A DNA stretch of 16,760 nucleotides. Origin: Pseudomonadota bacterium (GTDB lineage: Bacteria; Pseudomonadota; Alphaproteobacteria; Rhodospirillales; Rhodospirillaceae). Below, piece after piece: positions 7,101 through 13,641 of this stretch. Position numbers and translations under genes: made by a program. Every line of letters starts with the position of its first letter. Positions within the stretch are counted from its first letter, which is position 1. The notes beneath the pieces are model-generated. The model did no database searches. It was not told the origin of the DNA and worked only from the letters and a program-made list of their open reading frames with translations. The stretch is taken from NCBI GenBank assembly GCA_023396465.1, contig JAEWWF010000135.1, positions 1 to 16,760 on the forward strand, in the 5' to 3' direction.

Positions 7101-7568
7101 GGAAGCCGCCGACGCGAGCACCTCAAGGGTGCCGCCGGCCTTCTCGATCGCCTCGCGCGCCTTGGCGGAGGCCCCGGCAACCTGGAAGGTCGCCTTGGTC
7201 TTCAGTTCACCCATGCCGAGGACGCGGACACCGTCCTTGGCGCGGCCGATGACACCGGCGGCCACCAGGGCCTCGGCGGTCACCGGCTGGGCGGCATCCA
7301 GCTTGCCGGCGTCGAACGCCGCCTGAATGCGGTCCAGGTTGAGCGACACGTAATCCTTGCGGAAAACGTTGTTGAAGCCGCGCTTCGGCAGACGGCGGTA
7401 GATGGGCATCTGCCCGCCTTCAAAGCCGTTGATGGCGACGCCGGTGCGCGACGTCTGGCCCTTCACGCCACGGCCGCCGGTCTTGCCCTTGCCGGAGCCG
7501 ATACCGCGGCCGACGCGGATGCGCTTCTTGGTCGCACCCGGATTGTCGCGGAGCTCGTTAAGTTTCAT
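7083..7568 (-). CDS. rplO: 50S ribosomal protein L15
   Basis: Late-assembly protein of the large subunit that reaches into 23S rRNA domains II and V. It has 161 residues. The N-terminal rRNA-binding extension MKLNELRDNPGATKKRIRVGRGIGSGKGKTGGRG is typical, followed by the basic GQTSRTGVAINGFEGGQMPIYRRLPKRGF and a globular domain. The C-terminus ends in a short acidic Ala/Glu/Gly tail (ASAASEEGGE). The ATG at 7568 has CAGGG about 7 nt upstream. It follows rpmD by 45 nt and lies before secY as in most bacteria. The stop codon lies in the loop of a terminator-like hairpin. Confidence 0.97.
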   Translation of the reverse strand: MKLNELRDNPGATKKRIRVGRGIGSGKGKTGGRGVKGQTSRTGVAINGFEGGQMPIYRRLPKRGFNNVFRKDYVSLNLDRIQAAFDAGKLDAAQPVTAEALVAAGVIGRAKDGVRVLGMGELKTKATFQVAGASAKAREAIEKAGGTLEVLASAASEEGGE

Positions 7569-7606
7569 GTCCGTACCCTGACTTACAGGAGGTTCAGGAG
7601 GGAAGG

Positions 7607-7624
7607 CGGCGGATTACTCCGCCG
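7607..7624 (-). promoter_or_regulatory. Hairpin with the rpmD stop codon in its GUAA tetraloop
   Basis: A perfect 7-bp stem CGGCGGA/TCCGCCG surrounds the bases read as GUAA in the transcript; the TAA stop of rpmD (7614-7616) is in the loop. It closely resembles the element at the rplO stop 530 bases downstream in the transcript, but lacks a U tract. Function is unknown; 3'-end stabilisation or a brake on translation read-through are possibilities. Confidence 0.5.
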
Positions 7625-7802
7625 ACTCCACCTTGATCAGATGCGCGACCTTGGCGATCATGCCGCGGACCGACGGGGTGTCCTCAAGGACGCTCGTGCG
7701 GTGCATCTTGTTGAGGCCCAGGCCCACCAGGGTGGCGCGCTGGTCCTGCCTACGGCCGATCGGGCTGCCGATCTGGGTGACCTTCACCTTCGCGTTCGCC
7801 AT
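7614..7802 (-). CDS. rpmD: 50S ribosomal protein L30
   Basis: Small large-subunit protein binding 23S rRNA and 5S rRNA neighbourhood. It has 62 residues, near the usual 58-60. KVKVTQIGSPIGRRQDQRATL (5-25) matches the family's conserved KITQVRSPIGR-type opening, followed by GLGLNKMHRTSVLEDTPSVRGMIAKVAHLIKV. The ATG at 7802 uses AAGGAG that lies inside the last codons of rpsE, with a 5-nt gap, so its translation is probably coupled to rpsE. Its stop is held in a hairpin loop. Confidence 0.97.
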   Translation of the reverse strand: MANAKVKVTQIGSPIGRRQDQRATLVGLGLNKMHRTSVLEDTPSVRGMIAKVAHLIKVESAE

Positions 7803-7807
7803 CGACC

Positions 7808-8422
7808 TTACTCCTTCGCGCCCGCGGCGACGGCGGCGGCGCCGTCACGGCGCGCGACGATGTCGCCAACCTTCTTGCCGCGCTTGGCCGCCACCTGGCG
7901 GGGCGACATCAGGTTGTTCAGCGCGTCGAAGGTCGCCTTGATCATGTTGTACGGGTTCGTCGTGCCGGTGCACTTGGCGACGACGTCCTGCACGCCCATG
8001 GTCTCGAAAATGGCGCGCATCGGGCCGCCGGCGATGATGCCGGTACCGGCCGGAGCGGACCGCAGGATCACGCGACCGGCACCGAAGTGACCGTGAACGT
8101 CGTGATGCAGGGTGCGGCCTTCGCGCAGCGGCACGCGGACCATCTCCCGCTTGGCCTGTTCGGTGGCCTTGCGGATCGCTTCCGGGACTTCGCGGGCCTT
8201 GCCGGTGCCGAAACCGACGCGACCCTTGCTGTCGCCGACAACGACCAGAGCGGCGAAGGCGAAGCGACGGCCGCCCTTCACCACCTTGGCGACGCGGTTG
8301 ATGTGTACGAGCTTGTCGACGAACTCGTCGTCACGCTCGGTGCGGTCACGCTGGTCGCTCGGGCGACGATCGCGGTCCCGCGGGGTGCGCTCGGAGCGCT
8401 CAGCGTTGGGTGTACGAGCCAT
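7808..8422 (-). CDS. rpsE: 30S ribosomal protein S5
   Basis: Small-subunit protein at the mRNA entry channel, important for decoding accuracy. It has 204 residues against about 166 in E. coli. The extra length is mainly an Arg/Asp-rich N-terminus (RSERTPRDRDRRPSDQRDR) and a basic/Ala-rich C-terminus. The double-stranded-RNA-binding fold begins at DKLVHINRVAKVVKGGRRFAF (36-56) and includes VGFGTGKAREVPEAIRKA (69-86). HFGAGRVILRSAPAGTGIIAGG and NPYNMIKATFDAL are also conserved. The ATG at 8422 has AAGGGAT about 8 nt upstream. It follows rplR by 12 nt. Confidence 0.97.
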   Translation of the reverse strand: MARTPNAERSERTPRDRDRRPSDQRDRTERDDEFVDKLVHINRVAKVVKGGRRFAFAALVVVGDSKGRVGFGTGKAREVPEAIRKATEQAKREMVRVPLREGRTLHHDVHGHFGAGRVILRSAPAGTGIIAGGPMRAIFETMGVQDVVAKCTGTTNPYNMIKATFDALNNLMSPRQVAAKRGKKVGDIVARRDGAAAVAAGAKE

Positions 8423-8434
8423 ACCGATTATCCC

Positions 8435-8794
8435 TTAGAACTGGAGACCGCCCTCGCGCGCGGCGTCGGCCAACGCCTTCACGCGACCGTGATAAATGTA
8501 GCCGCCACGGTCGAACACGACCTGGCTGACGCCGGCGGCGATGGCACGGGCGGCCACCAGCTTGCCGACTTCGACGGCGGCATCGGACGTGGCGGTCTTC
8601 TCGACCTTGCCCTTCAGCTCCTTGTCGAGCGTCGAGGCCGAGGCGAGGGTCTTGCCCGCCACATCGTCGATCACCTGGGCGTACATGTGCTTGCCCGAAC
8701 GGAAGACGGAGAGGCGCGGACGACCGCCGGCCTTCTGCTTCAGGGCGAAGCGGTTGCGCTGAGCGCGACGCTGGAACAGCTTGGTCTGCTTCAT
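8435..8794 (-). CDS. rplR: 50S ribosomal protein L18
   Basis: Binds 5S rRNA together with L5 and L25 in the central protuberance. It has 119 residues, the normal length. The basic N-terminus (FQRRAQRNRFALKQKAGGRPRLSVFRSGKHMYAQVIDD) precedes the conserved core; the C-terminal VVFDRGGYIYHGRVKALADAAREGGLQF is a clear L18 signature. The ATG at 8794 has TAAGGGCGAT upstream. It lies between rplF (11-nt gap) and rpsE (12-nt gap) in the standard spc order. Confidence 0.98.
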   Translation of the reverse strand: MKQTKLFQRRAQRNRFALKQKAGGRPRLSVFRSGKHMYAQVIDDVAGKTLASASTLDKELKGKVEKTATSDAAVEVGKLVAARAIAAGVSQVVFDRGGYIYHGRVKALADAAREGGLQF

Positions 8795-8805
8795 CTCTAT
8801 CGCCC

Positions 8806-9342
8806 TTACTTCTTCTTGCCTTCCTTACGCAGGATCTGCTCGTCCGAGTACTTGACACCCTTGCCCTTGTAGGGCTCGGGCGGGCGGTAGCTGCGGATTT
8901 CGGAAGCAATCTGACCGACGCGCTGCTTGTTGGCGCCGGAGATTTCGATCTGCGTGGGCTGCGGCGTGACGATCTTCAGATCCGACGGGATCGGATAATC
9001 GACGTCATGGGAGAACCCGAGCGCCAGCTTGAGCACATTGCCCTGCACGGACGCACGGTAGCCGACGCCGACGATGTCGAGCCGCTTCGTGAAGCCCTCC
9101 GACACGCCCTTCACCATATTGGCGATATTGGCGCGGGTGGTGCCCCACATCATGCGAGCCCGCTTGCTGTCGGACTTCGGCTTGATCCAAACCTGCTGGC
9201 CTTCCATGGAAGCTTCCACGAAGTCGGCCAGGATCGGCAGGCTGAGTTCCCCCAGCTTGCCCTTCACGGTCACCGCGTCACCTGCCAGCGTGACAGTCAC
9301 GCCAGCCGGAACTTCGACCGGATATTTACCAACTCGCGACAT
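8806..9342 (-). CDS. rplF: 50S ribosomal protein L6
   Basis: Large-subunit protein near the sarcin-ricin loop and factor-binding site. It has 178 residues. It begins with MSRVGKYPVEVPAGV, contains two similar L6 folds (about 1-80 and 81-178), the junction MVKGVSEGFTKRLDIVGVGYRA (77-98) and the signature PEPYKGKGVKYSDE (156-169) near the C-terminus. The ATG at 9342 has AAGGGG about 7 nt upstream, partly overlapping the end of rpsH. The gap to rpsH is 11 nt. Confidence 0.98.
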   Translation of the reverse strand: MSRVGKYPVEVPAGVTVTLAGDAVTVKGKLGELSLPILADFVEASMEGQQVWIKPKSDSKRARMMWGTTRANIANMVKGVSEGFTKRLDIVGVGYRASVQGNVLKLALGFSHDVDYPIPSDLKIVTPQPTQIEISGANKQRVGQIASEIRSYRPPEPYKGKGVKYSDEQILRKEGKKK

Positions 9343-9353
9343 CGTTCAGCCCC

Positions 9354-9752
9354 TTAGAACACCTTGCAGAGGACCTCGCCGCCGACGTTCGCCTGGCGCG
9401 CTTCGTGATCGGACATCACGCCACGCGGCGTCGACAGGATGGAAATGCCAAGGCCGTTGTAAACCTTGGGCAGGTCCTTGATCTTCGAGTAAACACGACG
9501 GCCCGGCTTCGAGACGCGGCTGATCTCCTTGATCACCGGCTCGCCATCCAGGTACTTCAGATCGACGCGGATCTCGTCGATGCCCTGGCGGACGTTGTAA
9601 CGCTCGAAGCCACGGATGTAGCCCTCGCGCTGAAGCACGTCGAGCACGTTGGCGCGCAGGCTGGAGGCGGGCGTCACGACGCTCGACTTGCGGGCGCGCT
9701 GGCCGTTACGGATGCGGGTGAGCAGATCACCCAACGGATCGGTCATGGACAT
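9354..9752 (-). CDS. rpsH: 30S ribosomal protein S8
   Basis: Primary 16S rRNA-binding protein of the central domain; in E. coli it is also the translational repressor of the spc operon. It has 132 residues: DPLGDLLTRIRNGQRA (5-20), the middle segment and the C-terminal ISILSTPRGVMSDHEARQANVGGEVLCKVF (103-132), where STxxGVMSDxxAR is the RNA-binding signature. Two in-frame ATGs (9752 and 9746) are present; the first has AAGGGAGACAGG about 5 nt before it and is kept. Its neighbours are rpsN (15 nt upstream) and rplF. I could not recognise an S8-binding mimic in the rplX-rplE region. Confidence 0.97.
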   Translation of the reverse strand: MSMTDPLGDLLTRIRNGQRARKSSVVTPASSLRANVLDVLQREGYIRGFERYNVRQGIDEIRVDLKYLDGEPVIKEISRVSKPGRRVYSKIKDLPKVYNGLGISILSTPRGVMSDHEARQANVGGEVLCKVF

Positions 9753-9767
9753 GGGTGCCTGTCTCCC

Positions 9768-10073
9768 TTACCAGCTCGACTTCACCATGCCGGGGATCTG
9801 GCCACGGGAGGCCAGTTCACGCAGCATGACGCGGGCGAGCTTGAACTTACGGTACGTGGCGCGCGGGCGGCCAGTCAGCTCGCACCGGTTGCGGATACGC
9901 ACCTTCGAGGAGTTGCGCGGCATTTCGGCGAGCTTGAACACCGCCTGGAACCGCTCCTCGGGGGACACGCTCTGGTCCTTGATGATCGCCTTGAGGCTGG
10001 CGCGACGGGCGGCCTTGAGGGCCACCAGCTCTTCGCGCTGCTTGTTACGCTGAATCTTGGAAACCTTCGCCAT
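9768..10073 (-). CDS. rpsN: 30S ribosomal protein S14, zinc-free long form
   Basis: Head protein of the small subunit, late assembly. It has 101 residues from MAKVSKIQRNKQREELV. It is the long (E. coli-type) S14, lacking the CxxC zinc knuckle of the short form. The C-terminal RNRCELTGRPRATYRKFKLARVMLRELASRGQIPGMVKSSW region is the family signature. The frame stays open upstream to 10196, but that stretch overlaps rplE and has no S14 similarity. The ATG at 10071-10073 gives the normal length, with GGGAG about 10 nt before it. The gap to rplE is 19 nt. Confidence 0.97.
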   Translation of the reverse strand: MAKVSKIQRNKQREELVALKAARRASLKAIIKDQSVSPEERFQAVFKLAEMPRNSSKVRIRNRCELTGRPRATYRKFKLARVMLRELASRGQIPGMVKSSW

Positions 10074-10092
10074 CTCTAAGCAGCTCCCGGCC

Positions 10093-10635
10093 TTACTTCT
10101 GGAACGGCATGTCGAAGGCCTCGAGAAGCGCGCGGCACTCCTCGTCGCTCTTCGCAGTCGTGCAGAACGCGATGTCCATTCCCCGGACGGCATCAACCTG
10201 GTCGTAGTTGATTTCCGGGAAAATGATCTGTTCCTTCAGGCCCATGTTGTAGTTGCCGGCGCCGTCGAACCCCTTGGTCGGGATGCCACGGAAGTCGCGA
10301 ACACGCGGCAGGGCGATGTTCACGAAGCGGTCCAGAAACTCATACATGCGCTCGCGGCGCAGGGTGACCTTGCAGCCGACCACCATGCCGTCACGCAGCT
10401 TGAAGGCCGCGATCGACTTCTTGGCACGGGTCACGATCGGCTTCTGACCGGAGATGGCGGTCATGTCCGTCACGGCGCCTTCGATCTTCTTGCGATCCTG
10501 GGCGGCTTCACCGACGCCCATGTTGATCACGATCTTGGCGAGACGCGGAATCTCCATGTGGTTGGCATAGCCAAACCGCTCCTGGAGCTTCTGCCGGACG
10601 ACGGTGTCGTAGTGTTCACGCAGACGCGGGGTCAT
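10093..10635 (-). CDS. rplE: 50S ribosomal protein L5
   Basis: 5S rRNA-binding protein of the central protuberance that contacts the P-site tRNA and bridges to S13. It has 180 residues, the usual length is 179-185. Conserved blocks: IPRLAKIVINMGVGEA (29-44), SGQKPIVTRAKKSIAAFKLRDGMVVGCKVTLR (62-93), FVNIALPRVRDFRG (104-117) and NYNMGLKEQIIFPEI (128-142). The ATG at 10635 has a strong AAGGAG site about 9 nt upstream, at the end of rplX (11-nt gap). Confidence 0.98.
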   Translation of the reverse strand: MTPRLREHYDTVVRQKLQERFGYANHMEIPRLAKIVINMGVGEAAQDRKKIEGAVTDMTAISGQKPIVTRAKKSIAAFKLRDGMVVGCKVTLRRERMYEFLDRFVNIALPRVRDFRGIPTKGFDGAGNYNMGLKEQIIFPEINYDQVDAVRGMDIAFCTTAKSDEECRALLEAFDMPFQK

Positions 10636-10646
10636 CGCCCAACTCC

Positions 10647-10964
10647 TTACTTATCCAGGACTTCGCCGGAGCGCTTGGAAACGCGCACCTTGCTGCCGTC
10701 CTCGAGCGTCTTGAAGCCGACGCGGGTCGGCTTGCTGTCCTTCGGGTCGATGTGGGCGACATTGGAGACGTGAATCGGCGCCTCCTTTTCAATGATGCCG
10801 CCGGCCGACATCGGAGTCGGACGCTGGTGACGCTTGACGACGTTCACACCCTGGACAACCACCCGGTCCTCGGACGGGATAGAGCGGACGACTTCGCCCG
10901 TCTTGCCCTTGTCCTTGCCGGCGATCACGATGACGCGATCGCCCTTCTTCACCTTCGCAGCCAT
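10647..10964 (-). CDS. rplX: 50S ribosomal protein L24
   Basis: Assembly-initiator protein that binds the 5' region of 23S rRNA near the exit tunnel. It has 105 residues. The KOW motif KKGDRVIVIAGKDKGKTGEV occupies residues 6-25, followed by VQGVNVVKRHQRPTP (34-48) and EAPIHVSNVAHIDP, typical of L24. Its ATG shares a base with the rplN stop (TAATG, 10962-10966) and has GGAGGTG ahead of it inside rplN, indicating tight translational coupling. Confidence 0.98.
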   Translation of the reverse strand: MAAKVKKGDRVIVIAGKDKGKTGEVVRSIPSEDRVVVQGVNVVKRHQRPTPMSAGGIIEKEAPIHVSNVAHIDPKDSKPTRVGFKTLEDGSKVRVSKRSGEVLDK

Positions 10965-11332
10965 TACAGCACCTCCGGAGCCAGCGAGATGATCTTCATG
11001 AACTTCTTCGCACGCAGCTCGCGGGTCACCGGGCCGAAGATGCGGGTACCGATGGGCTCGCCCTGCTTGTTGATCAGCACCGCGGCATTGCGGTCAAAGC
11101 GAATGATCGACCCGTCGGGGCGACGGATTTCCTTCGCGGTACGAACGATGACGGCACGCGCCACGTCGCCCTTCTTCACGCGGCCCCGGGGGATCGCGTC
11201 CTTGACCGACACCACGATGATGTCACCGACACTGGCGGTCTTCCGCTTGGAACCGCCCAGCACCTTGATGCACATAACCCGACGCGCGCCGCTGTTGTCG
11301 GCGACGTCGAGGTTCGTCTGCATCTGGATCAT
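10964..11332 (-). CDS. rplN: 50S ribosomal protein L14
   Basis: Subunit-interface protein that makes intersubunit bridges with 16S rRNA. It has 122 residues, exactly the standard length, starting MIQMQTNLDVADNSGARRVMCIKVLGG. KKGDVARAVIVRTAKEIRRPDGS (53-75) and FGPVTRELRAKKFMKIISLAPEVL at the end are invariant-type blocks. The ATG at 11332 has AAGGAATT about 7 nt upstream. In E. coli this is the first gene of the spc operon; here only 36 nt separate it from rpsQ and I see no promoter, so the S10 and spc parts look continuous. Confidence 0.98.
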   Translation of the reverse strand: MIQMQTNLDVADNSGARRVMCIKVLGGSKRKTASVGDIIVVSVKDAIPRGRVKKGDVARAVIVRTAKEIRRPDGSIIRFDRNAAVLINKQGEPIGTRIFGPVTRELRAKKFMKIISLAPEVL

Positions 11333-11368
11333 TGCACCAATTCCTTAAACGCTAGAGGTTGGTACTTC

Positions 11369-11608
11369 TTATTCCGCGGTGTCCGCGACCACTTCCCAAG
11401 TCTTCGTCTTGGAAATGGGCCGGCATTCGCGAATCCGCACCACGTCACCAATCTTGAACTGATTGGCTTCGTCGTGGGCGGCGTACTTCTTGGTGCGACG
11501 GATGAACTTCTTGTACACCGGATGCATGAACCGGCGCTCGACCACGACCGTCACGGTCTTGTCGGTCTTGTCGCTCACCACCACACCCTGAAGAATGCGC
11601 CGAGGCAT
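11369..11608 (-). CDS. rpsQ: 30S ribosomal protein S17
   Basis: Primary 16S rRNA 5'-domain binding protein with an OB fold. It has 79 residues; the family range is about 80-90. MPRRILQGVVVSDKTDKTVTV (1-21), the loop FMHPVYKKFIRRTKKYAAHDE and GDVVRIRECRPISKTKTW (53-70) are all conserved. The ATG at 11608 has AAGGAG about 9 nt upstream. It follows rpmC by 22 nt and ends the S10 part. Confidence 0.97.
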   Translation of the reverse strand: MPRRILQGVVVSDKTDKTVTVVVERRFMHPVYKKFIRRTKKYAAHDEANQFKIGDVVRIRECRPISKTKTWEVVADTAE

Positions 11609-11630
11609 ACTACGTCACTCCTTCAGGAAC

Positions 11631-11834
11631 TCAGGCGCCGGGAGCCCGGCGCTGCTCGTTCAGGACCGTCTTGACCTGCGCGATCTCCTTACGAACGGAG
11701 GTCACGCGGGCGGTGTTTTCCAGCTGGCCGGAGGCCTTCTGGAAGCGCAGATTGAACTGCTCTTTCTTGAGTTCGACGAGACGGTCCTTCAGCTCGTCGA
11801 CGCTCTTCGCACGGAGATCCGTGATGGACGCCAT
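11631..11834 (-). CDS. rpmC: 50S ribosomal protein L29
   Basis: Small two-helix protein beside the tunnel exit, part of the docking site for trigger factor and SRP. It has 67 residues. DLRAKSVDELKDRLVELKKEQFNLRFQKASGQLENTARV (6-44) is the standard L29 signature, with VRKEIAQVKTVLNEQ forming helix 2. The ATG at 11834 has GAGGGG upstream, located inside the last codons of rplP, with a 3-nt gap, so translation is likely coupled. Confidence 0.97.
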   Translation of the reverse strand: MASITDLRAKSVDELKDRLVELKKEQFNLRFQKASGQLENTARVTSVRKEIAQVKTVLNEQRRAPGA

Positions 11835-11837
11835 GAT

Positions 11838-12257
11838 TTAGACCCCCTCGCCGATGCGGGCAACAAATTTCGTCTTGATCGGCAGTTTCGCCGCCGCAAG
11901 ACGGAAGGCCTCGCGCGCCACGTCCTCGCCGACTCCGTCGATCTCGAACATGATGCGGCCCGGATGGATGCGGGCGACCCAGTATTCCGGCGACCCCTTA
12001 CCGGAGCCCATGCGGACTTCGGCGGGCTTGCGGGACACCGGAACGTCCGGGAACACGCGGATCCACACGCGACCCTGACGCTTCATGAAGCGGGTCATGG
12101 CGCGGCGGGCCGCTTCGATCTGGCGGGCGGTGATCCGCTCGGGCTCGACCGCCTTCAGGCCGAAGGCGCCGAAGTTGAGCGAGTAGCCGCCCTTCGCTTC
12201 GCCGTGGATGCGGCCCTTGTGCTGCTTGCGGAACTTCGTCCGTTTCGGAGAAAGCAT
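11838..12257 (-). CDS. rplP: 50S ribosomal protein L16
   Basis: Organises the A-site tRNA region and is needed for late large-subunit assembly. It has 139 residues. It opens with MLSPKRTKFRKQHKGRIHGEA, has RQIEAARRAMTRFMKRQGRVWIRVFPD (45-71) and VRMGSGKGSPEYWVARIHPG (81-100). Arg82 in the VRMG motif corresponds to the E. coli arginine that is hydroxylated by RoxA; whether it is modified here is unknown. The ATG at 12257 has AGGGATG about 8 nt upstream. The gap to rpsC is 38 nt. Confidence 0.98.
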   Translation of the reverse strand: MLSPKRTKFRKQHKGRIHGEAKGGYSLNFGAFGLKAVEPERITARQIEAARRAMTRFMKRQGRVWIRVFPDVPVSRKPAEVRMGSGKGSPEYWVARIHPGRIMFEIDGVGEDVAREAFRLAAAKLPIKTKFVARIGEGV

Positions 12258-12295
12258 TGCTCTACATCCCTATCGCTGACCGAAGAGGGGCCGCC

Positions 12296-12967
12296 TTAGC
12301 GGCCCGCCTCGGCGGCGCGCTTGTCCTGCGCCATCGGGTCGTGCTCGAGGACCTCACCCTTGAAGATCCAGACCTTCACACCACAGGTGCCATAGGTGGT
12401 CTTCGCGGTGCCGACGCCATAGTCGATGTCGGCACGCAGGGTGTGCAGCGGCACGCGACCCTCGCGGTACCACTCGGTGCGGGCGATCTCGGCGCCGCCC
12501 AGACGGCCGGCGCAGTTGATCCGGATGCCCTGGGCGCCGAGGCGCATGGCATTCTGCACCGCGCGCTTCATGGCGCGGCGGAAGGCGACGCGGCGCTCCA
12601 GCTGCTGGGCGATGTTCTCGGCCACCAGTTGGGCGTCGAGTTCCGGCTTGCGGATCTCGACGATGTTGAGCATCACTTCGCTGCCGGTGCGCTTGGAGAG
12701 TTCCTTGCGCAGCACCTCGATGTCGGCGCCCTTCTTACCGATCACCACGCCCGGACGGGCGGTGTGAATGGTGATGCGGGCCTTCTTGGCCGGACGCTCG
12801 ATGATGATGCGCGACACGCCGGCCTGGGCCAGACGCTTCTTCAGGTAGTCGCGCAGCGCCAGATCCTGGTGCAGCAGGCCCGGATAGGTCTGATCGGCGA
12901 ACCAGCGGCTGTCCCAGGTGCGGTTGATGCCGACGCGCAGGCCGATCGGATTGACTTTGTGACCCAT
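12296..12967 (-). CDS. rpsC: 30S ribosomal protein S3
   Basis: Head protein at the mRNA entry pore with helicase-related function (S3/S4/S5 ring). It has 223 residues. MGHKVNPIGLRVGINRTWDSRW starts it, a type-II KH domain carries VVIGKKGADIEVLRKEL (74-90, GxxG at 77-80), and the C-terminal domain holds RVAFRRAMKRAVQNAMRLGAQGIRI and YGVGTAKTTYGTCGVKVWIFKGE. The start ATG shares its A with the rplV stop (TAATG, 12965-12969), a sign of translational coupling. Confidence 0.98.
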   Translation of the reverse strand: MGHKVNPIGLRVGINRTWDSRWFADQTYPGLLHQDLALRDYLKKRLAQAGVSRIIIERPAKKARITIHTARPGVVIGKKGADIEVLRKELSKRTGSEVMLNIVEIRKPELDAQLVAENIAQQLERRVAFRRAMKRAVQNAMRLGAQGIRINCAGRLGGAEIARTEWYREGRVPLHTLRADIDYGVGTAKTTYGTCGVKVWIFKGEVLEHDPMAQDKRAAEAGR

Positions 12968-13347
12968 TACTCAGTCTCCTCGCGCTCGCGCACCACGATG
13001 GTCAGGTTCGAGAACGGCTTCTGGATCTTGCCGACCCGGCCACGGGCGCGGGCGCGCCAACGCTTCATGACGAGAGCCTTGCCCACATAGGCCTCGGCGA
13101 CGACCAGACGGTCGACGTCGAGCTGGTGGTTGTTCTCGGCGTTGGCGATGGCGCTTTCCAGGACCTTCTTCACATCATTGGAGATGCGACGGGTGGAGAA
13201 CGTGAGCGCCGACAGCGCAGCCTCAGCCGACTTGCCACGGATCATGGCAGCGACCAGATTCAGCTTGCGCGGGCTGATGCGGATGGACGCCGAGAAGGCC
13301 TTCGCGGCGTTGTCCGGCAGAGTGCGGGGAGCGGTCTGCTTTCCCAT
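12967..13347 (-). CDS. rplV: 50S ribosomal protein L22
   Basis: Globular domain on the surface plus a long beta hairpin that lines the nascent-chain tunnel. It has 126 residues with a short N-terminal extension. IRISPRKLNLVAAMIRGKSAEAAL (22-45) and NAENNHQLDVDRLVVAEAYVGKALVMKRWRARARGR (69-104) are the signatures; the MKR-containing hairpin is the macrolide-resistance locus in other bacteria, here wild-type in appearance. The ATG at 13347 has GAGGAAG upstream inside rpsS, with a 3-nt gap. Confidence 0.97.
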   Translation of the reverse strand: MGKQTAPRTLPDNAAKAFSASIRISPRKLNLVAAMIRGKSAEAALSALTFSTRRISNDVKKVLESAIANAENNHQLDVDRLVVAEAYVGKALVMKRWRARARGRVGKIQKPFSNLTIVVREREETE

Positions 13348-13350
13348 CGC

Positions 13351-13629
13351 TTACTTCCTCTTCGCCTTCTTGTCCGCGGCATGGCCGTAGAACGTGCGGG
13401 TCGGCGAGAACTCGCCGAACTTGTGACCGATCATGTTCTCGGTCACCAGCACGGGAACGAACTTCTGGCCGTTGTAGACACCGAAGGTAAGACCGACGAA
13501 CTGCGGCAGGATCGTCGACCGGCGCGACCAGGTCTTGATGACCTCGTTACGACCGGACGAACGGGCCGCCTCGGCCTTCTTGAGCAGGTACCCGTCAATG
13601 AACGGGCCTTTCCAAACAGAGCGAGCCAC
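13351..13629 (-). CDS. rpsS: 30S ribosomal protein S19 (GTG start)
   Basis: Head protein, partner of S13 in the A-site finger bridge. It has 92 residues, the normal length: ARSVWKGPFIDGYLLKKAEAA at the start, IKTWSRRSTILPQFVGLTFGVYNGQKFVPV (31-60) and MIGHKFGEFSPTRTFYGHAADKKAKRK at the end. The start codon is GTG (13627-13629) with GGAGG 6 nt upstream, a strong site. The gap to rplB is 12 nt. Confidence 0.97.
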   Translation of the reverse strand: MARSVWKGPFIDGYLLKKAEAARSSGRNEVIKTWSRRSTILPQFVGLTFGVYNGQKFVPVLVTENMIGHKFGEFSPTRTFYGHAADKKAKRK

Positions 13630-13641
13630 TGGCGGCCTCCG

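Noticed and set aside
5736..8090. A 784-codon open frame on the plus strand opposite secY, rplO and rpmD
   Set aside because: It is the antisense shadow of GC-rich coding DNA; its translation is rich in His, Arg, Gly and Asp with no recognisable domain, and the minus strand carries well-known conserved genes.
10074..10196. Longer N-terminus for rpsN (142 residues)
   Set aside because: The extra 41 residues overlap rplE and have no S14 character; the ATG at 10073 gives the standard 101 residues.
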